The position numbers and the translations under genes were made by a program. Positions 8,103-16,443 of a stretch of DNA of 38,457 bases are shown here, piece by piece. Numbering within the stretch: position 1 is the first letter of the stretch; every line of letters begins with the position of its first letter. The stretch is from assembly GCA_034005175.1 (NCBI GenBank), contig JAVEVF010000004.1, positions 1-38,457 on the forward strand, in the 5' to 3' direction. Origin of the DNA: JAVEVF01 sp034005175. Its GTDB lineage: Bacteria; Actinomycetota; Coriobacteriia; Anaerosomatales; SLCP01. The notes beneath the pieces were generated by a model. It worked only from the letters and a program-made list of their open reading frames with translations. It ran no database searches and had not been told where the DNA came from.

Positions 8103-9521
8103 ATGCATCTGAGCCTCTCCATCCGAACACGGCTGTTCGCGTCATTCCTTGGCGTGGCGCTCATCTCAGCTGCAGGTCTGTCGTGGTACTTCCTCACCCA
8201 GATGGAGTCAATCGGGCTGCGCACGCTTGAAGAGCGGCTCGGCAACGAGGCGCTCGTCGCATCTGCGTTTGTCGCCGAGCGCGGTCTCGGAAGCCCGGTA
8301 CGGCTGCAGTCAGCCCTGGCCGAAGCCAACCCGGCAGTACCCTCGCGTCTTCGTGTCCTCAACGGCGCGGGCGTGGCGGTGGCTGACTCGGCAGGCGGCG
8401 ATGGAATAGGCATCGACTACAGCGAGCGTGCGGAGGTCGAGGAGGCGCTTGCCGGACGCTACGGTGCGGCAACACGGACCAGTGATGATGGCGTGTTCAC
8501 GATGTTCATCGCGTACCCCGTCCGCTCCGGCGGGCAGATCATCGGGGCCGCGTATGCCTCAGCGCCTACTCTGTCGGTCACCTTGTTGCTACGTGAATAC
8601 CGTCAACAGCTCATGTGGGCTGCAGGATTCTTCTTGGTGGCCACCCTCACGCTCGCGGAGTTGCTCTCACGCTGGCTCACTCAGCCTCTGCGCCACCTTG
8701 AGAGAGGGACGGCCGCGTTTGCTTCTGGGGACTTCGGTGTGCGCGTCGAACCCATCGGCGCTCGCGAGACACGTGCCGTCGCCGAGGCGTTCAACACGAT
8801 GGCCGACCAAGTGGAGCGCGTCGTGCGCGAGCTTAAGAACGAGGAGCGCCGCAAGTCGCACTTCGTCTCCGACGTGAGCCATGAGCTGCGCACACCGCTC
8901 ACTGCCATACGCGGCGCCGCCGAGACGCTGCTTGATGGCGAGGTGCCGCCAGAGGACGCGGAACGATTCCTGTCAACCATCGTGAGCGAGTCCGATCGTC
9001 TCGCCCGCCTCGCCAATGACCTGCTCGCACTGCAGCGCATCGAGGGCGCAACAGGCGAGCTTCCACTACGCCGACTCGATCTCGCCGATGTGGCTCGGCG
9101 AGCGGCCGCAGCGCTGGAACCGCTACTGGGTGAGCGTGGTTCTACCGTGGTGGTTTCCGGCGACGCCCCACCGGTCTTGGGAGATCCCGATCGGCTGCAG
9201 CAGGTGGTAGCGAATCTTCTGGACAATGCGACACGTGTCTCCGGGAACACGACGGTGAGGGTCGAGGTGTCGCAGGAAGGTGATTGCTCGGTGCTCTCCG
9301 TTCTCGACGTGGGGCCGGGTATTCCCGAACAAGACCTCGGCAGGCTGTTCGACCGCTTCTCGCGTACTCAGGCCAGCCGGGACCGCTCGTCAGGCGGCTC
9401 AGGGCTCGGGCTTGCGATCGTGAAGGCCATCGTGACCGCACATGCAGGTGAGATCGAAGCCGCCAACCGACCGGAGGGCGGCGCTCGATTCACGCTGCGT
9501 CTGCCTGGGCTTAAGGGCTAG
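8103..9521 (+). CDS. Membrane sensor histidine kinase, cognate to the upstream OmpR-type regulator
   Basis: This is a 472-residue protein. It has two membrane helices (about 11-32 and 168-188) flanking an extracytoplasmic sensor region of about 135 residues (PhoR/WalK-like layout). A HAMP linker (about 190-240) follows. The dimerisation and phospho-acceptor segment is FVSDVSHELRTPLTAIRG with H260. The ATPase domain has an N box (VVANLLDNATR), a G1 box (VLDVGPGIP), a G2 box (GGSGLGLAIVKAIV) and an F-box-like DRFSR. ATG 8103 has GAGGA overlapping the regulator stop. Its last 11 bases overlap the convergent yhaN gene. No PAS domain is evident. Confidence 0.93.
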   Translation: MHLSLSIRTRLFASFLGVALISAAGLSWYFLTQMESIGLRTLEERLGNEALVASAFVAERGLGSPVRLQSALAEANPAVPSRLRVLNGAGVAVADSAGGDGIGIDYSERAEVEEALAGRYGAATRTSDDGVFTMFIAYPVRSGGQIIGAAYASAPTLSVTLLLREYRQQLMWAAGFFLVATLTLAELLSRWLTQPLRHLERGTAAFASGDFGVRVEPIGARETRAVAEAFNTMADQVERVVRELKNEERRKSHFVSDVSHELRTPLTAIRGAAETLLDGEVPPEDAERFLSTIVSESDRLARLANDLLALQRIEGATGELPLRRLDLADVARRAAAALEPLLGERGSTVVVSGDAPPVLGDPDRLQQVVANLLDNATRVSGNTTVRVEVSQEGDCSVLSVLDVGPGIPEQDLGRLFDRFSRTQASRDRSSGGSGLGLAIVKAIVTAHAGEIEAANRPEGGARFTLRLPGLKG

Positions 9522-12045
9522 CATCCCCCAGTATTAACGAGGTGAGTCCTGGCTCGGCAGCCTCGAAGAGCGCAGCTGTCTCAGGATGGCAGGTGAACAC
9601 GACGACCTGGCGTGCCTTGGCAAGCTCAGCAACGGCATCTGCGGCTCCTGCTTTGCGCGCCGGATCGAAGTTCGCGAACACATCATCCATCAACACCGGC
9701 AAAGCCGCTCCAGTCTCCCCCAACTGCCCGATGAGGGCGAGGCGCAACGCTAGATACAGCTGGTCGGCCGTCCCCGTTGAGAGCAGGCCCGTGTGTTTCG
9801 CACGTGATGAGTGGTCGAAGACCTCGATATCCGATGAGCCAAGGGGCATGGTCAACCGCGAGTACGCACCGCCGGTGATGGTCGCAAAGATGCGCTGTGC
9901 TTCCCGCACGACCTCGGGCTGGCGCTCCTGCTCGTAGCGCTCCTGCGCGCGTTTCAGCAACCCACTGGCTAAGGTGAGTTCTGCGTAGCGCTCGGCATGC
10001 TTGGCGATACGCTCGTTGGTACTGGCAAGCTCGAGCCGCAGGGAGCCCATCGTCCTCTCCCGTTCGCGTTCGCCGATGCGCTCTCTTAGCGCAGCTTCTT
10101 CGCCATGCAGCGATTCCCAATGGTCTCGCGCTTCTTCGTGAGCGCGCTCGGCTTGTTCGACCGCGGCCGTGAGTTCGACCAGCCCGCCCGAAAGCCCAAG
10201 TCGCTCGATGATCGCCATCGCACGGGTTTCGGCATGTGCCTGACGCGCCTCAACATCGGCGACGGCTGCTTCAGCCACCGACACCTCGCGCTCTGCCGAA
10301 TCGCTCTCAGCAGCTGCTGCAAGGGCCTGGACAAGCCGCTCTTTGAGCCTCACGACCGCCACATCCGACTCGTGCGGAGTCTGGGGCAAAGGCAGATCTA
10401 GCGCACGGCACGCCGCTGCCACACGCGCGATGAACGCATCGATATCACCGCGTTCGCGCTCCAAGCGCTCGGCGTCCTGGCGGCGGGAGTCGTCGAGACG
10501 TCTTGCGTCTGCCACAAGGTCAAGAACACGAATGACTGCCGTCGGCTCGGTGAGCCCTGAAAGGCCGCGAGCCTCAAGCCACGCAAGCCAATCCGCACGC
10601 GTCTCTGTCTCGATGGCTTGCGTCCTCTCGGCAGAAAGCGCGAGCTTCTCGGCTCTCTGCTGCAGATCCGCAACGCGTTCGGCGGCTCTTGCGGTATCGG
10701 AATCAGGCGAACGCGACGCGTCTCCCCGCAGCAGCTGAGCTGCGGCAAACCCGATCAGCAGCAGCCCGGCAAGCGCCGCGATCCACTGGCTCTGCCACAC
10801 GGCCACCCCACCCAAGACCGCCCCAGCAACGAGGGCTACCCAGGCGAGCGGCCAGGTCGCGACCCGCGCCGCCGGTGTGCCAGGACCCGCTCCCGCCATC
10901 GCTGCAGCCGCCACACGCGCCTCTTCCGCGGCCTCGTCTCGGTCGCGAATCGCATCGTGTGCTCGCTGCTCGGCAGTGCGCAGCTCGTCACGCCAGCGCT
11001 CCACACCCGCCCATGTCTCGGGCGTCATGTCGATAGCTGCAGCAGCATCTTCGGTCATGCTCGCCTCAACAAGCCGAGCTGCGCGCTCGGAAGCGAGCGA
11101 GGCGATTCGCCCTTCGAGCTCACGTGCGACCTCCCTGCGCTGACGAAATGCGGAGAGCTCTTCGGTGAGGTGCGAGATGTCAGCCGATGCCGCGAGCACG
11201 GCGTCGTCAACAATCACGGATTCGAAAGCTGCTCGCGCATCACGCGCCTTAAGTCGCAGCCCGAGGAGGCCCTCCTCGCCAGCGCGGAGCGCGTCTTCTA
11301 GGTCGGCAAGTGACCGGTGCTCTTCGGCGAGCGAGCGGTGGCGAACGATGGCCGCGTCAAAGACGCGCCGAGCTTCGTTGAGTGTGGCCTGCAGCGCGGA
11401 AAGCCGTTCGCGGTCTGCAGCAAGTTCATCCGCTTTGCGCTCGAGCGTCCCGATATCCGTACGCATCTCACGTGTCTGTGCGATAAGCCCGTTGATCACG
11501 CGCGTCGTGGCACGCGGGCGATAGAGCTCATCAGCCTCGGCTTCGATAGCAGCACGCACCTCTTGAGGGCTGACCCGCAAGCCCGCACCCGCTGCATACA
11601 GGCGTGCGACGATGTCATCGTCGGTGCCACGCAAGCGCTCTATCTCGGCCATCTCCGCAAGACCGAACCCGAACACAACCTTAAACGCCTGCTCGCTGAC
11701 GCCAGCCGTGATCTCCTCGATCAGCGATAGGCGCTCAGGGCCCTCCAGGGCGCGCACGGCTGACGGCCCGCCGCGCGGCCCCGACATGCGCTCGATGACC
11801 CATTCGCCCTCGGCAGACTCATACACCAGGCGGCCTTCACGCGACCCGGCGTCGCTCAGGTAGGGGCGGTCTGCCCTGCTGGCCTCGGTAGGGAAGCCAT
11901 AGAGTAGGTAGCGCACAAGCGCTGTGAAGGTGCTCTTGCCAGCTTCGTTGGGGCCGAGAACGACAGTGAGCCCGTCACCCAGTGGACCGAGGGTGACCTC
12001 GCGCAAGCTCCCGAAGCGGGTGGCCTCAACGCGCCGCAGCCTCAT
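9511..12045 (-). CDS. yhaN: YhaN-type SMC-like ATPase of a DNA repair exonuclease complex
   Basis: This is an 844-residue SbcC/Rad50-like protein. The N-terminal half-ATPase has Walker A GPNEAGKST (31-39). Long coiled coils rich in Glu, Arg and Ala fill roughly 180-400 and 450-730. The C-terminal half has the signature-like LSTGTADQLYLALRLALIG and Walker B LPVLMDDVFANFD, then VVFTCHPE. A hydrophobic stretch of about 40 residues (about 398-437) interrupts the coiled coil, as in the YhaN family, and may anchor the protein to the membrane. Its ATG overlaps the stop of the nuclease gene as ATGA, the standard YhaO-YhaN arrangement. The pair probably processes DNA ends, by analogy with SbcCD. Confidence 0.9.
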   Translation of the reverse strand: MRLRRVEATRFGSLREVTLGPLGDGLTVVLGPNEAGKSTFTALVRYLLYGFPTEASRADRPYLSDAGSREGRLVYESAEGEWVIERMSGPRGGPSAVRALEGPERLSLIEEITAGVSEQAFKVVFGFGLAEMAEIERLRGTDDDIVARLYAAGAGLRVSPQEVRAAIEAEADELYRPRATTRVINGLIAQTREMRTDIGTLERKADELAADRERLSALQATLNEARRVFDAAIVRHRSLAEEHRSLADLEDALRAGEEGLLGLRLKARDARAAFESVIVDDAVLAASADISHLTEELSAFRQRREVARELEGRIASLASERAARLVEASMTEDAAAAIDMTPETWAGVERWRDELRTAEQRAHDAIRDRDEAAEEARVAAAAMAGAGPGTPAARVATWPLAWVALVAGAVLGGVAVWQSQWIAALAGLLLIGFAAAQLLRGDASRSPDSDTARAAERVADLQQRAEKLALSAERTQAIETETRADWLAWLEARGLSGLTEPTAVIRVLDLVADARRLDDSRRQDAERLERERGDIDAFIARVAAACRALDLPLPQTPHESDVAVVRLKERLVQALAAAAESDSAEREVSVAEAAVADVEARQAHAETRAMAIIERLGLSGGLVELTAAVEQAERAHEEARDHWESLHGEEAALRERIGERERERTMGSLRLELASTNERIAKHAERYAELTLASGLLKRAQERYEQERQPEVVREAQRIFATITGGAYSRLTMPLGSSDIEVFDHSSRAKHTGLLSTGTADQLYLALRLALIGQLGETGAALPVLMDDVFANFDPARKAGAADAVAELAKARQVVVFTCHPETAALFEAAEPGLTSLILGDASP

Positions 12046-13295
12046 CGGTAGCCCCCTCCCTCTTCAAGAAGCCGGTCAAGGCAGATATCTCGCGCGCGCT
12101 CGAGGACCTGAGCGGGCTGGACGCTGATCTCCACGCCACGTGCTGCATTGATGATGGGGCCGAGGGCCTCCTCGATGAGCGCGACGAGTTCATCTTCGGC
12201 AAGCGTGTCCACGATGCTCATGAGGTCGGCGGCAAAATCCGCGCCTGAGCGTACCTGCTGGAGATCGATGGTGGGCCGTGTGTGATTCACGACGCGGTCG
12301 AGCCACACCCATGGCGACCCTGCCATCTGTTCGCCACGCACCTCTTCGACGAGTTCATCAAAGGCAGCGCTGCTCGCAAGTGACGAATGTGCCGCGCTCC
12401 GACCTACCACGGACATCCGCAGCAGCGTTGGGCGCCCGCCAGCGCCTTCACGTACCTCCTCGCACGCCATGCTCAAGGCTGCAAGGACGTCATCGATCGT
12501 GTCGGCGGTCGTAAGGTCGACCTCCCGACGATCCCACACCACCTGCGCCGTCTCAACAAACTCCGTGAAGACCCCGGATGACCTGACATCCACCACGATG
12601 CACCCGTGACCACCTGTCTCGTTGGGGTCAAGCCCTTGCGGACTTCCTGGGTAGAAGATGGGTGGTTCTGTCGCGAGCTTCTCGTATTGATGGATGTGGC
12701 CGAGTGCCCAGTAGTCCATATGCGCCACACGCAGATCGTCCACCGAACACGGCGCGTACGGCTCATATTGCTCGTTTCCGCCGACGTTCGCATGCAACAC
12801 CCCGATGGCAAACGGGTCGCCTTCTGCACGTTTGAACTGCAGTGCAAGATTGGACGTCTCCCGAGCCCGCGCGTAGCTGCGACCATAGAGCACGCACGCA
12901 ACATCATCCTCGGTGGGGAAGGCCACTCGCTCGACGTGCGAGGCGGAGAACACGTGCACGTTCTCAGGCATCTCAAGCGACACACCACCCCCGCTCAACG
13001 GGTCGTGGTTGCCTCCCGCAAGAAACACGTGGATGCCTGCCTCGGCCAGTCTCTGCGCAGCAGCACGAAAGCGGCTCTGGGCCCGAAACGAACGATCAAC
13101 AGTGTTGTAGGTGTCGCCCGCTACGATGAGGAAGGCGGCGTCACGTTCCAAACACACGTCCACGATGCGGTCGAACGCTGAGAACGTCGCCTCAACGCAC
13201 GCGTCACGCACGCGTGGGTCCGCGGCATCCACGCGCCTGAACGGTGCGTCAAGGTGTAGATCCGCTGCATGCACGAACGTGAAGTGTCCAGCCAT
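12042..13295 (-). CDS. yhaO: YhaO-type calcineurin-like DNA exonuclease
   Basis: This is a 417-residue metallophosphoesterase of the SbcD/Mre11 group. The metal ligands are visible in HAADLHLDAPF (D12, H14), VAGDTYN (D61), GGNHDPL (N96, H97, D98), VLHANVGG and ALGHIHQYE. The C-terminal part (after about 270) is the less conserved capping and partner-binding region. ATG 13295 has GGAGGGG six to seven bases upstream; an in-frame ATG six codons earlier is inside that ribosome site. It is the first gene of the two-gene yhaO-yhaN unit and is read from the gap 13296-13368, where I see no clear promoter. Confidence 0.9.
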   Translation of the reverse strand: MAGHFTFVHAADLHLDAPFRRVDAADPRVRDACVEATFSAFDRIVDVCLERDAAFLIVAGDTYNTVDRSFRAQSRFRAAAQRLAEAGIHVFLAGGNHDPLSGGGVSLEMPENVHVFSASHVERVAFPTEDDVACVLYGRSYARARETSNLALQFKRAEGDPFAIGVLHANVGGNEQYEPYAPCSVDDLRVAHMDYWALGHIHQYEKLATEPPIFYPGSPQGLDPNETGGHGCIVVDVRSSGVFTEFVETAQVVWDRREVDLTTADTIDDVLAALSMACEEVREGAGGRPTLLRMSVVGRSAAHSSLASSAAFDELVEEVRGEQMAGSPWVWLDRVVNHTRPTIDLQQVRSGADFAADLMSIVDTLAEDELVALIEEALGPIINAARGVEISVQPAQVLERARDICLDRLLEEGGGYR

Positions 13296-13368
13296 CGGCT
13301 CCCCTCCCGACATCGTTCTTCACCATAGTAGCCGAGGGTCTGACACGCGACCGCCGAACGGTCACTTC

Positions 13369-13932
13369 TCACACGGCATATCCCGCGCGACTCAGGGCGC
13401 GTGCCACCAACAATGCCGCGATTGCTTTGAGCGAATCGAAGCCGATGAAGGGCAGGACCCCTGCTGCGAATGCAGCGTGCAGCCCCATGCCGGTGACGAA
13501 GGCAAGCTGCGCCCATCCAACGAGGTAGATGATGATGACCCCCAGCGTGAGCGCGAACACGTCCACAGCGACACCCGCGCGGTCGGCAGGCACCATGCGT
13601 CGCAACCCCGAGATCATTACCGCAGCGAGAAGAAAGCCCACGAGGTAGCCGCCGGTGGGGCCGAGAAGCACACCAATTCCACCAAGTCCACCCGAGAAGA
13701 CCGGGAGCCCAGCTGCCCCAAGCAACAGATAGGTTCCCACGGCGAAGAGCGCTCCTCGGGGTGGCAGGAGCAGCCCGGCGAGAAGCACGATGAAGAGTTG
13801 CAGCGTCAGCGGTACCGTGCCTACGGGGATAGCGATCCACGCCGACGCAGCAAGAAGCGCGGCCAGGAGCGCTGCGATCACGCCCTCCCGCGTGCGCTGT
13901 GCAGGACGTGAGCCCACGCTGCCGCCGGTCAT
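13369..13932 (-). CDS. bioY: Biotin transporter S component BioY
   Basis: This is a 187-residue integral membrane protein with about six helices, typical length for BioY. Family stretches include IPVGTVPLTLQLFIVLLAG, GTYLLLGAAGLPVFSGG and GPTGGYLVGF, which line the biotin site in known BioY structures. It captures biotin and normally works with ECF ATPases and EcfT, which are not in the window. Its ATG overlaps the birA stop as ATGA, so uptake and ligation of biotin are translationally linked. The run of genes ends here; only a weak five-base stem follows (13349-13363). No biotin biosynthesis genes are visible, consistent with reliance on imported biotin. Confidence 0.93.
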   Translation of the reverse strand: MTGGSVGSRPAQRTREGVIAALLAALLAASAWIAIPVGTVPLTLQLFIVLLAGLLLPPRGALFAVGTYLLLGAAGLPVFSGGLGGIGVLLGPTGGYLVGFLLAAVMISGLRRMVPADRAGVAVDVFALTLGVIIIYLVGWAQLAFVTGMGLHAAFAAGVLPFIGFDSLKAIAALLVARALSRAGYAV

Positions 13933-14753
13933 GGGCGAGACTCCTGCGGACCTCGGCGTGTGTCACGCAACGTCACATCGCCAGAGGCGATCGCTCTCAT
14001 CCTGCCATCTTCACCAGCAAGGAGAAGCCGGCCAACATCGTCGATCCCCTCAGCTCGGCCTCGAGCCAACACGCTGCCATCCGCCTCACGGACGGTCACC
14101 TCACTACCAGACAGCACATCTTGGACTCCAAGTGCCCCGCGTATAGCTCCCACGCCGTCGTCCACAAGCAATCGATAGCCCTCGGCGATCCCATCGAGGA
14201 TCATGGCCGCTGCTTTCGTGCAGCTGATGCACCGCACATGGTCCGCGAGATACGTCCGGCCTTCGGTGTGTCCGCCGAGTGGCCGCGAGACATTCAGACC
14301 CACGCCGATGACAAGCCAGTCCGCACGCCCGCCTGCCGCATTGAGCTCGAGAAGCACGCCAGCGACCTTGCCGCCAGACACAAGCACATCGTTCGGCCAC
14401 TTGACACGCGCATCACCGCCGAGCCTTGTGATTGCGCCGGCAACACCAACCGCCACAGCAAGGGGCAACGCGGTCAGATCTGCCGCCGGAAGCATCGGCC
14501 GCACAACGGCGGACACGTATACGCCACCTGCCGGAGACTCCCAACGCCGCCCGAGTCTTCCTCGGCCATCGGTCTGCCGCGAGGCAAGCACTGCCGTCCC
14601 GTGGGGTGTGCCCGCACGCGCCAGGGCAGCCGCATCGTCGCTCGTCGAGCCGGTCTCGGCTGCGGTCTCGATTCGTACCCACATGTCGCTCGTGAGATGT
14701 CGGTGAACCTCTGTGGCGTCGAGAGCCCCTGGAGTCTGGTTCATGTCGCTCAC
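13929..14753 (-). CDS. birA: Biotin-[acetyl-CoA-carboxylase] ligase (BirA, no repressor domain)
   Basis: This is a 274-residue biotin protein ligase that activates biotin with ATP and attaches it to a carboxylase lysine. Visible motifs are TGSTSDDA, the adenylate loop GRGRLGRRW (63-71), VKWPNDVLVSGGKVAGVLLE (from 117) and IGVGLNV, followed by a small C-terminal beta domain (RAEGIDDVGRLLL). There is no N-terminal winged helix, so it is a monofunctional group I enzyme that cannot repress transcription the way E. coli BirA does. The GTG at 14753 overlaps the DedA stop as GTGA; an ATG three codons in (14744) is equally possible. It overlaps bioY at its 3' end. Confidence 0.93.
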   Translation of the reverse strand: MSDMNQTPGALDATEVHRHLTSDMWVRIETAAETGSTSDDAAALARAGTPHGTAVLASRQTDGRGRLGRRWESPAGGVYVSAVVRPMLPAADLTALPLAVAVGVAGAITRLGGDARVKWPNDVLVSGGKVAGVLLELNAAGGRADWLVIGVGLNVSRPLGGHTEGRTYLADHVRCISCTKAAAMILDGIAEGYRLLVDDGVGAIRGALGVQDVLSGSEVTVREADGSVLARGRAEGIDDVGRLLLAGEDGRMRAIASGDVTLRDTRRGPQESRP

Positions 14754-15490
14754 CCGCGCTCGTCCGCTCCTGGTTCCTTCTCATCGTGCACGGGGAGCTG
14801 AGATTCCTCGACAGCGGCGCGTTCCTCGGCCGCTTCTTCGAACTCGTCCTCAAGCGCTCGGCGCACTCGGCGACGCCTGTATGCGATGAACAAGGATGCC
14901 ACGAATATCAGGAACACCCCCATCCCCACATATCCGACTCCTGCCACAAACGACATGGCCCGGTCGAAGTTCTCACCGAGGAAGTAACCGATGAGCACCA
15001 TCGCCGACGTGTACAGCATGGCCCCGATCACCGTGTACAGCTCAAACCAGGGCAGCTTCATACGCGAGACACCCGCGATCATCGGGGTGAAATTCTTGAA
15101 GCCAGCCGTGAAGCGTCCGATGAGCACGGTCTTAGAACCGTATCGCGCGAAGTATTCCTCTGCGGCCCCGATGCGCTTCTCGCTGATGTGGAAGCGATGT
15201 CCGTATCGCAACAGGGCGTCTCGACCGCCCTTCCTGCCGAGGAAGTAGCTGATGTTGCTGCCGATGATCGTCCCTGCAACCGATGCGATCCACACGAACG
15301 GCCAGTGCAAGGAGCCGTACTTAGGCGTGGAGAGAAACGCCGCGGCCACGACAATCGTCTCGCCGGGCGTAATGCCTCCGATGACAAAGAGGTTCTCGAA
15401 GACGGTGACACCGAATACGATGGGGTAGCCCGCCACGCCGAGCAGACCGAGCACCCAGTCGACGATGGCGATGCCGGTCACAGGCTCCAC
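14750..15490 (-). CDS. DedA/VTT-family membrane protein
   Basis: This is a 246-residue protein with about five hydrophobic segments. It has DedA landmarks: FENLFVIGGITPGETIVVAA (first half-hairpin), GSNISYFLGRKGG, and IGRFTAGFKNFTPMIAGVSRM, the amphipathic loop of the family. The usual FxRxxPGxR reads GRFTAGFK here. DedA proteins are tied to lipid flipping and proton-motive-force homeostasis. The last 40 residues are a charged tail rich in Glu and Arg. The GTG at 15490 overlaps nadC by 13 bases and has AAAGGA upstream; a GTG at 15481 is the alternative. Its place in a cofactor operon looks like read-through coupling rather than a shared function. Confidence 0.88.
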   Translation of the reverse strand: MEPVTGIAIVDWVLGLLGVAGYPIVFGVTVFENLFVIGGITPGETIVVAAAFLSTPKYGSLHWPFVWIASVAGTIIGSNISYFLGRKGGRDALLRYGHRFHISEKRIGAAEEYFARYGSKTVLIGRFTAGFKNFTPMIAGVSRMKLPWFELYTVIGAMLYTSAMVLIGYFLGENFDRAMSFVAGVGYVGMGVFLIFVASLFIAYRRRRVRRALEDEFEEAAEERAAVEESQLPVHDEKEPGADERG

Positions 15491-16443
15491 GGATATCCTT
15501 TCAGCGGATGATCAGCCGGTGTGTGCTCATCGAATCCGAAATCAAGCGGCAACGCAAGGTCTATCGCACTCGTGGATATGCGGTCGACTCCCGTGGCGAT
15601 CACCGCGGCAACGCGTTCGAGCGTGATGGCTCCCGATGCCTCGGTAAGCGTTCTTGTAGCGCGATCTGCTGAGGCAGCGCGCACCACCTCGACCGCTGTG
15701 CGCATGGTCTCGGCATCCATGTTGTCGAGAAGCACGATGTCCGCGCCTGCCCGCGCAGCCTCGGCCGCCTGCTCGACGGTATCGGCCTCGATCTCCACCT
15801 GCAGCTCTGGGTGGAGCGAGCGTGTCTTGTCGACCGCAGCGGCGATGCCACCTGCGAGACGCACGTGGTTGTCCTTCACGAGCACCATGTCCCATAGGCC
15901 GAGCCGATGAGGGTGTGCTCCCCCGCACGCCACAGCCCACTTCGAAAGCGTGCGCAGGCCAGGGAGGGTCTTGCGCGTGTCAAACACCGCCACATGTGGG
16001 CCGGCCGCATCCTGCCAGCGTCGGGCAGCGGTCGCGATGCCCGAGAGCACCATGATGAGGTTGAGAGCCGTGCGCTCGGCGGCAAGCAGCACCGCGGCGT
16101 CACCTCGCACCTCGGCGACCGCGTCGCCCGCGCACACGACATCGCCATCGCTGGCAAGCCACACGCACTCGACTGATCCCTCACGCCCAGCGGCAGCTGC
16201 GAGCACCGCGTACAGCCGCTCAACTGCAGCAAGCCCACACACGACGCCAGGCTCTCGTGCCACGATACGGCCCTCGAAGCCCGCATCGACATCCGCGACA
16301 GAAGAGGTGGTGACATCACGCTCGAGCACCGCTGGCGATTCGCAGGAGCAGCCGCTGGCGAGCAGGCCGATATCCACACCGAGGTCCTCAGCAAGCGCAC
16401 GTGTGACGATATCGTCGAGAACCGCCCGCTCCGGCAGGATCAT
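15478..16443 (-). CDS. nadC: Nicotinate-nucleotide pyrophosphorylase (quinolinate phosphoribosyltransferase)
   Basis: This is a 321-residue enzyme that converts quinolinate and PRPP to nicotinate mononucleotide, CO2 and pyrophosphate. It has ERTALNLIMVLSGIAT, DTRKTLPGLRTLSKWAV, GGAHPHRLGLWDMVLVKDNH and VEIEADT, all in normal order, with LDNMD and the TEASGAI strand-helix near the end. It is somewhat longer than the usual 280-290 residues because of an N-terminal insertion (about 28-45, including CSCESPAV). ATG 16443 overlaps the nadB stop as ATGA. It is third in nadA-nadB-nadC, so the whole de novo route from aspartate is in one run. Confidence 0.96.
   Translation of the reverse strand: MILPERAVLDDIVTRALAEDLGVDIGLLASGCSCESPAVLERDVTTSSVADVDAGFEGRIVAREPGVVCGLAAVERLYAVLAAAAGREGSVECVWLASDGDVVCAGDAVAEVRGDAAVLLAAERTALNLIMVLSGIATAARRWQDAAGPHVAVFDTRKTLPGLRTLSKWAVACGGAHPHRLGLWDMVLVKDNHVRLAGGIAAAVDKTRSLHPELQVEIEADTVEQAAEAARAGADIVLLDNMDAETMRTAVEVVRAASADRATRTLTEASGAITLERVAAVIATGVDRISTSAIDLALPLDFGFDEHTPADHPLKGYPWSL

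Noticed and set aside
13349..13363. Five-base hairpin after bioY, possible terminator
   Set aside because: The stem is short, has no T-run and is within chance expectation.
13111..13911. Plus-strand frame over yhaO and bioY
   Set aside because: No start signal, low-complexity charged composition, and complete overlap with two well-supported genes.
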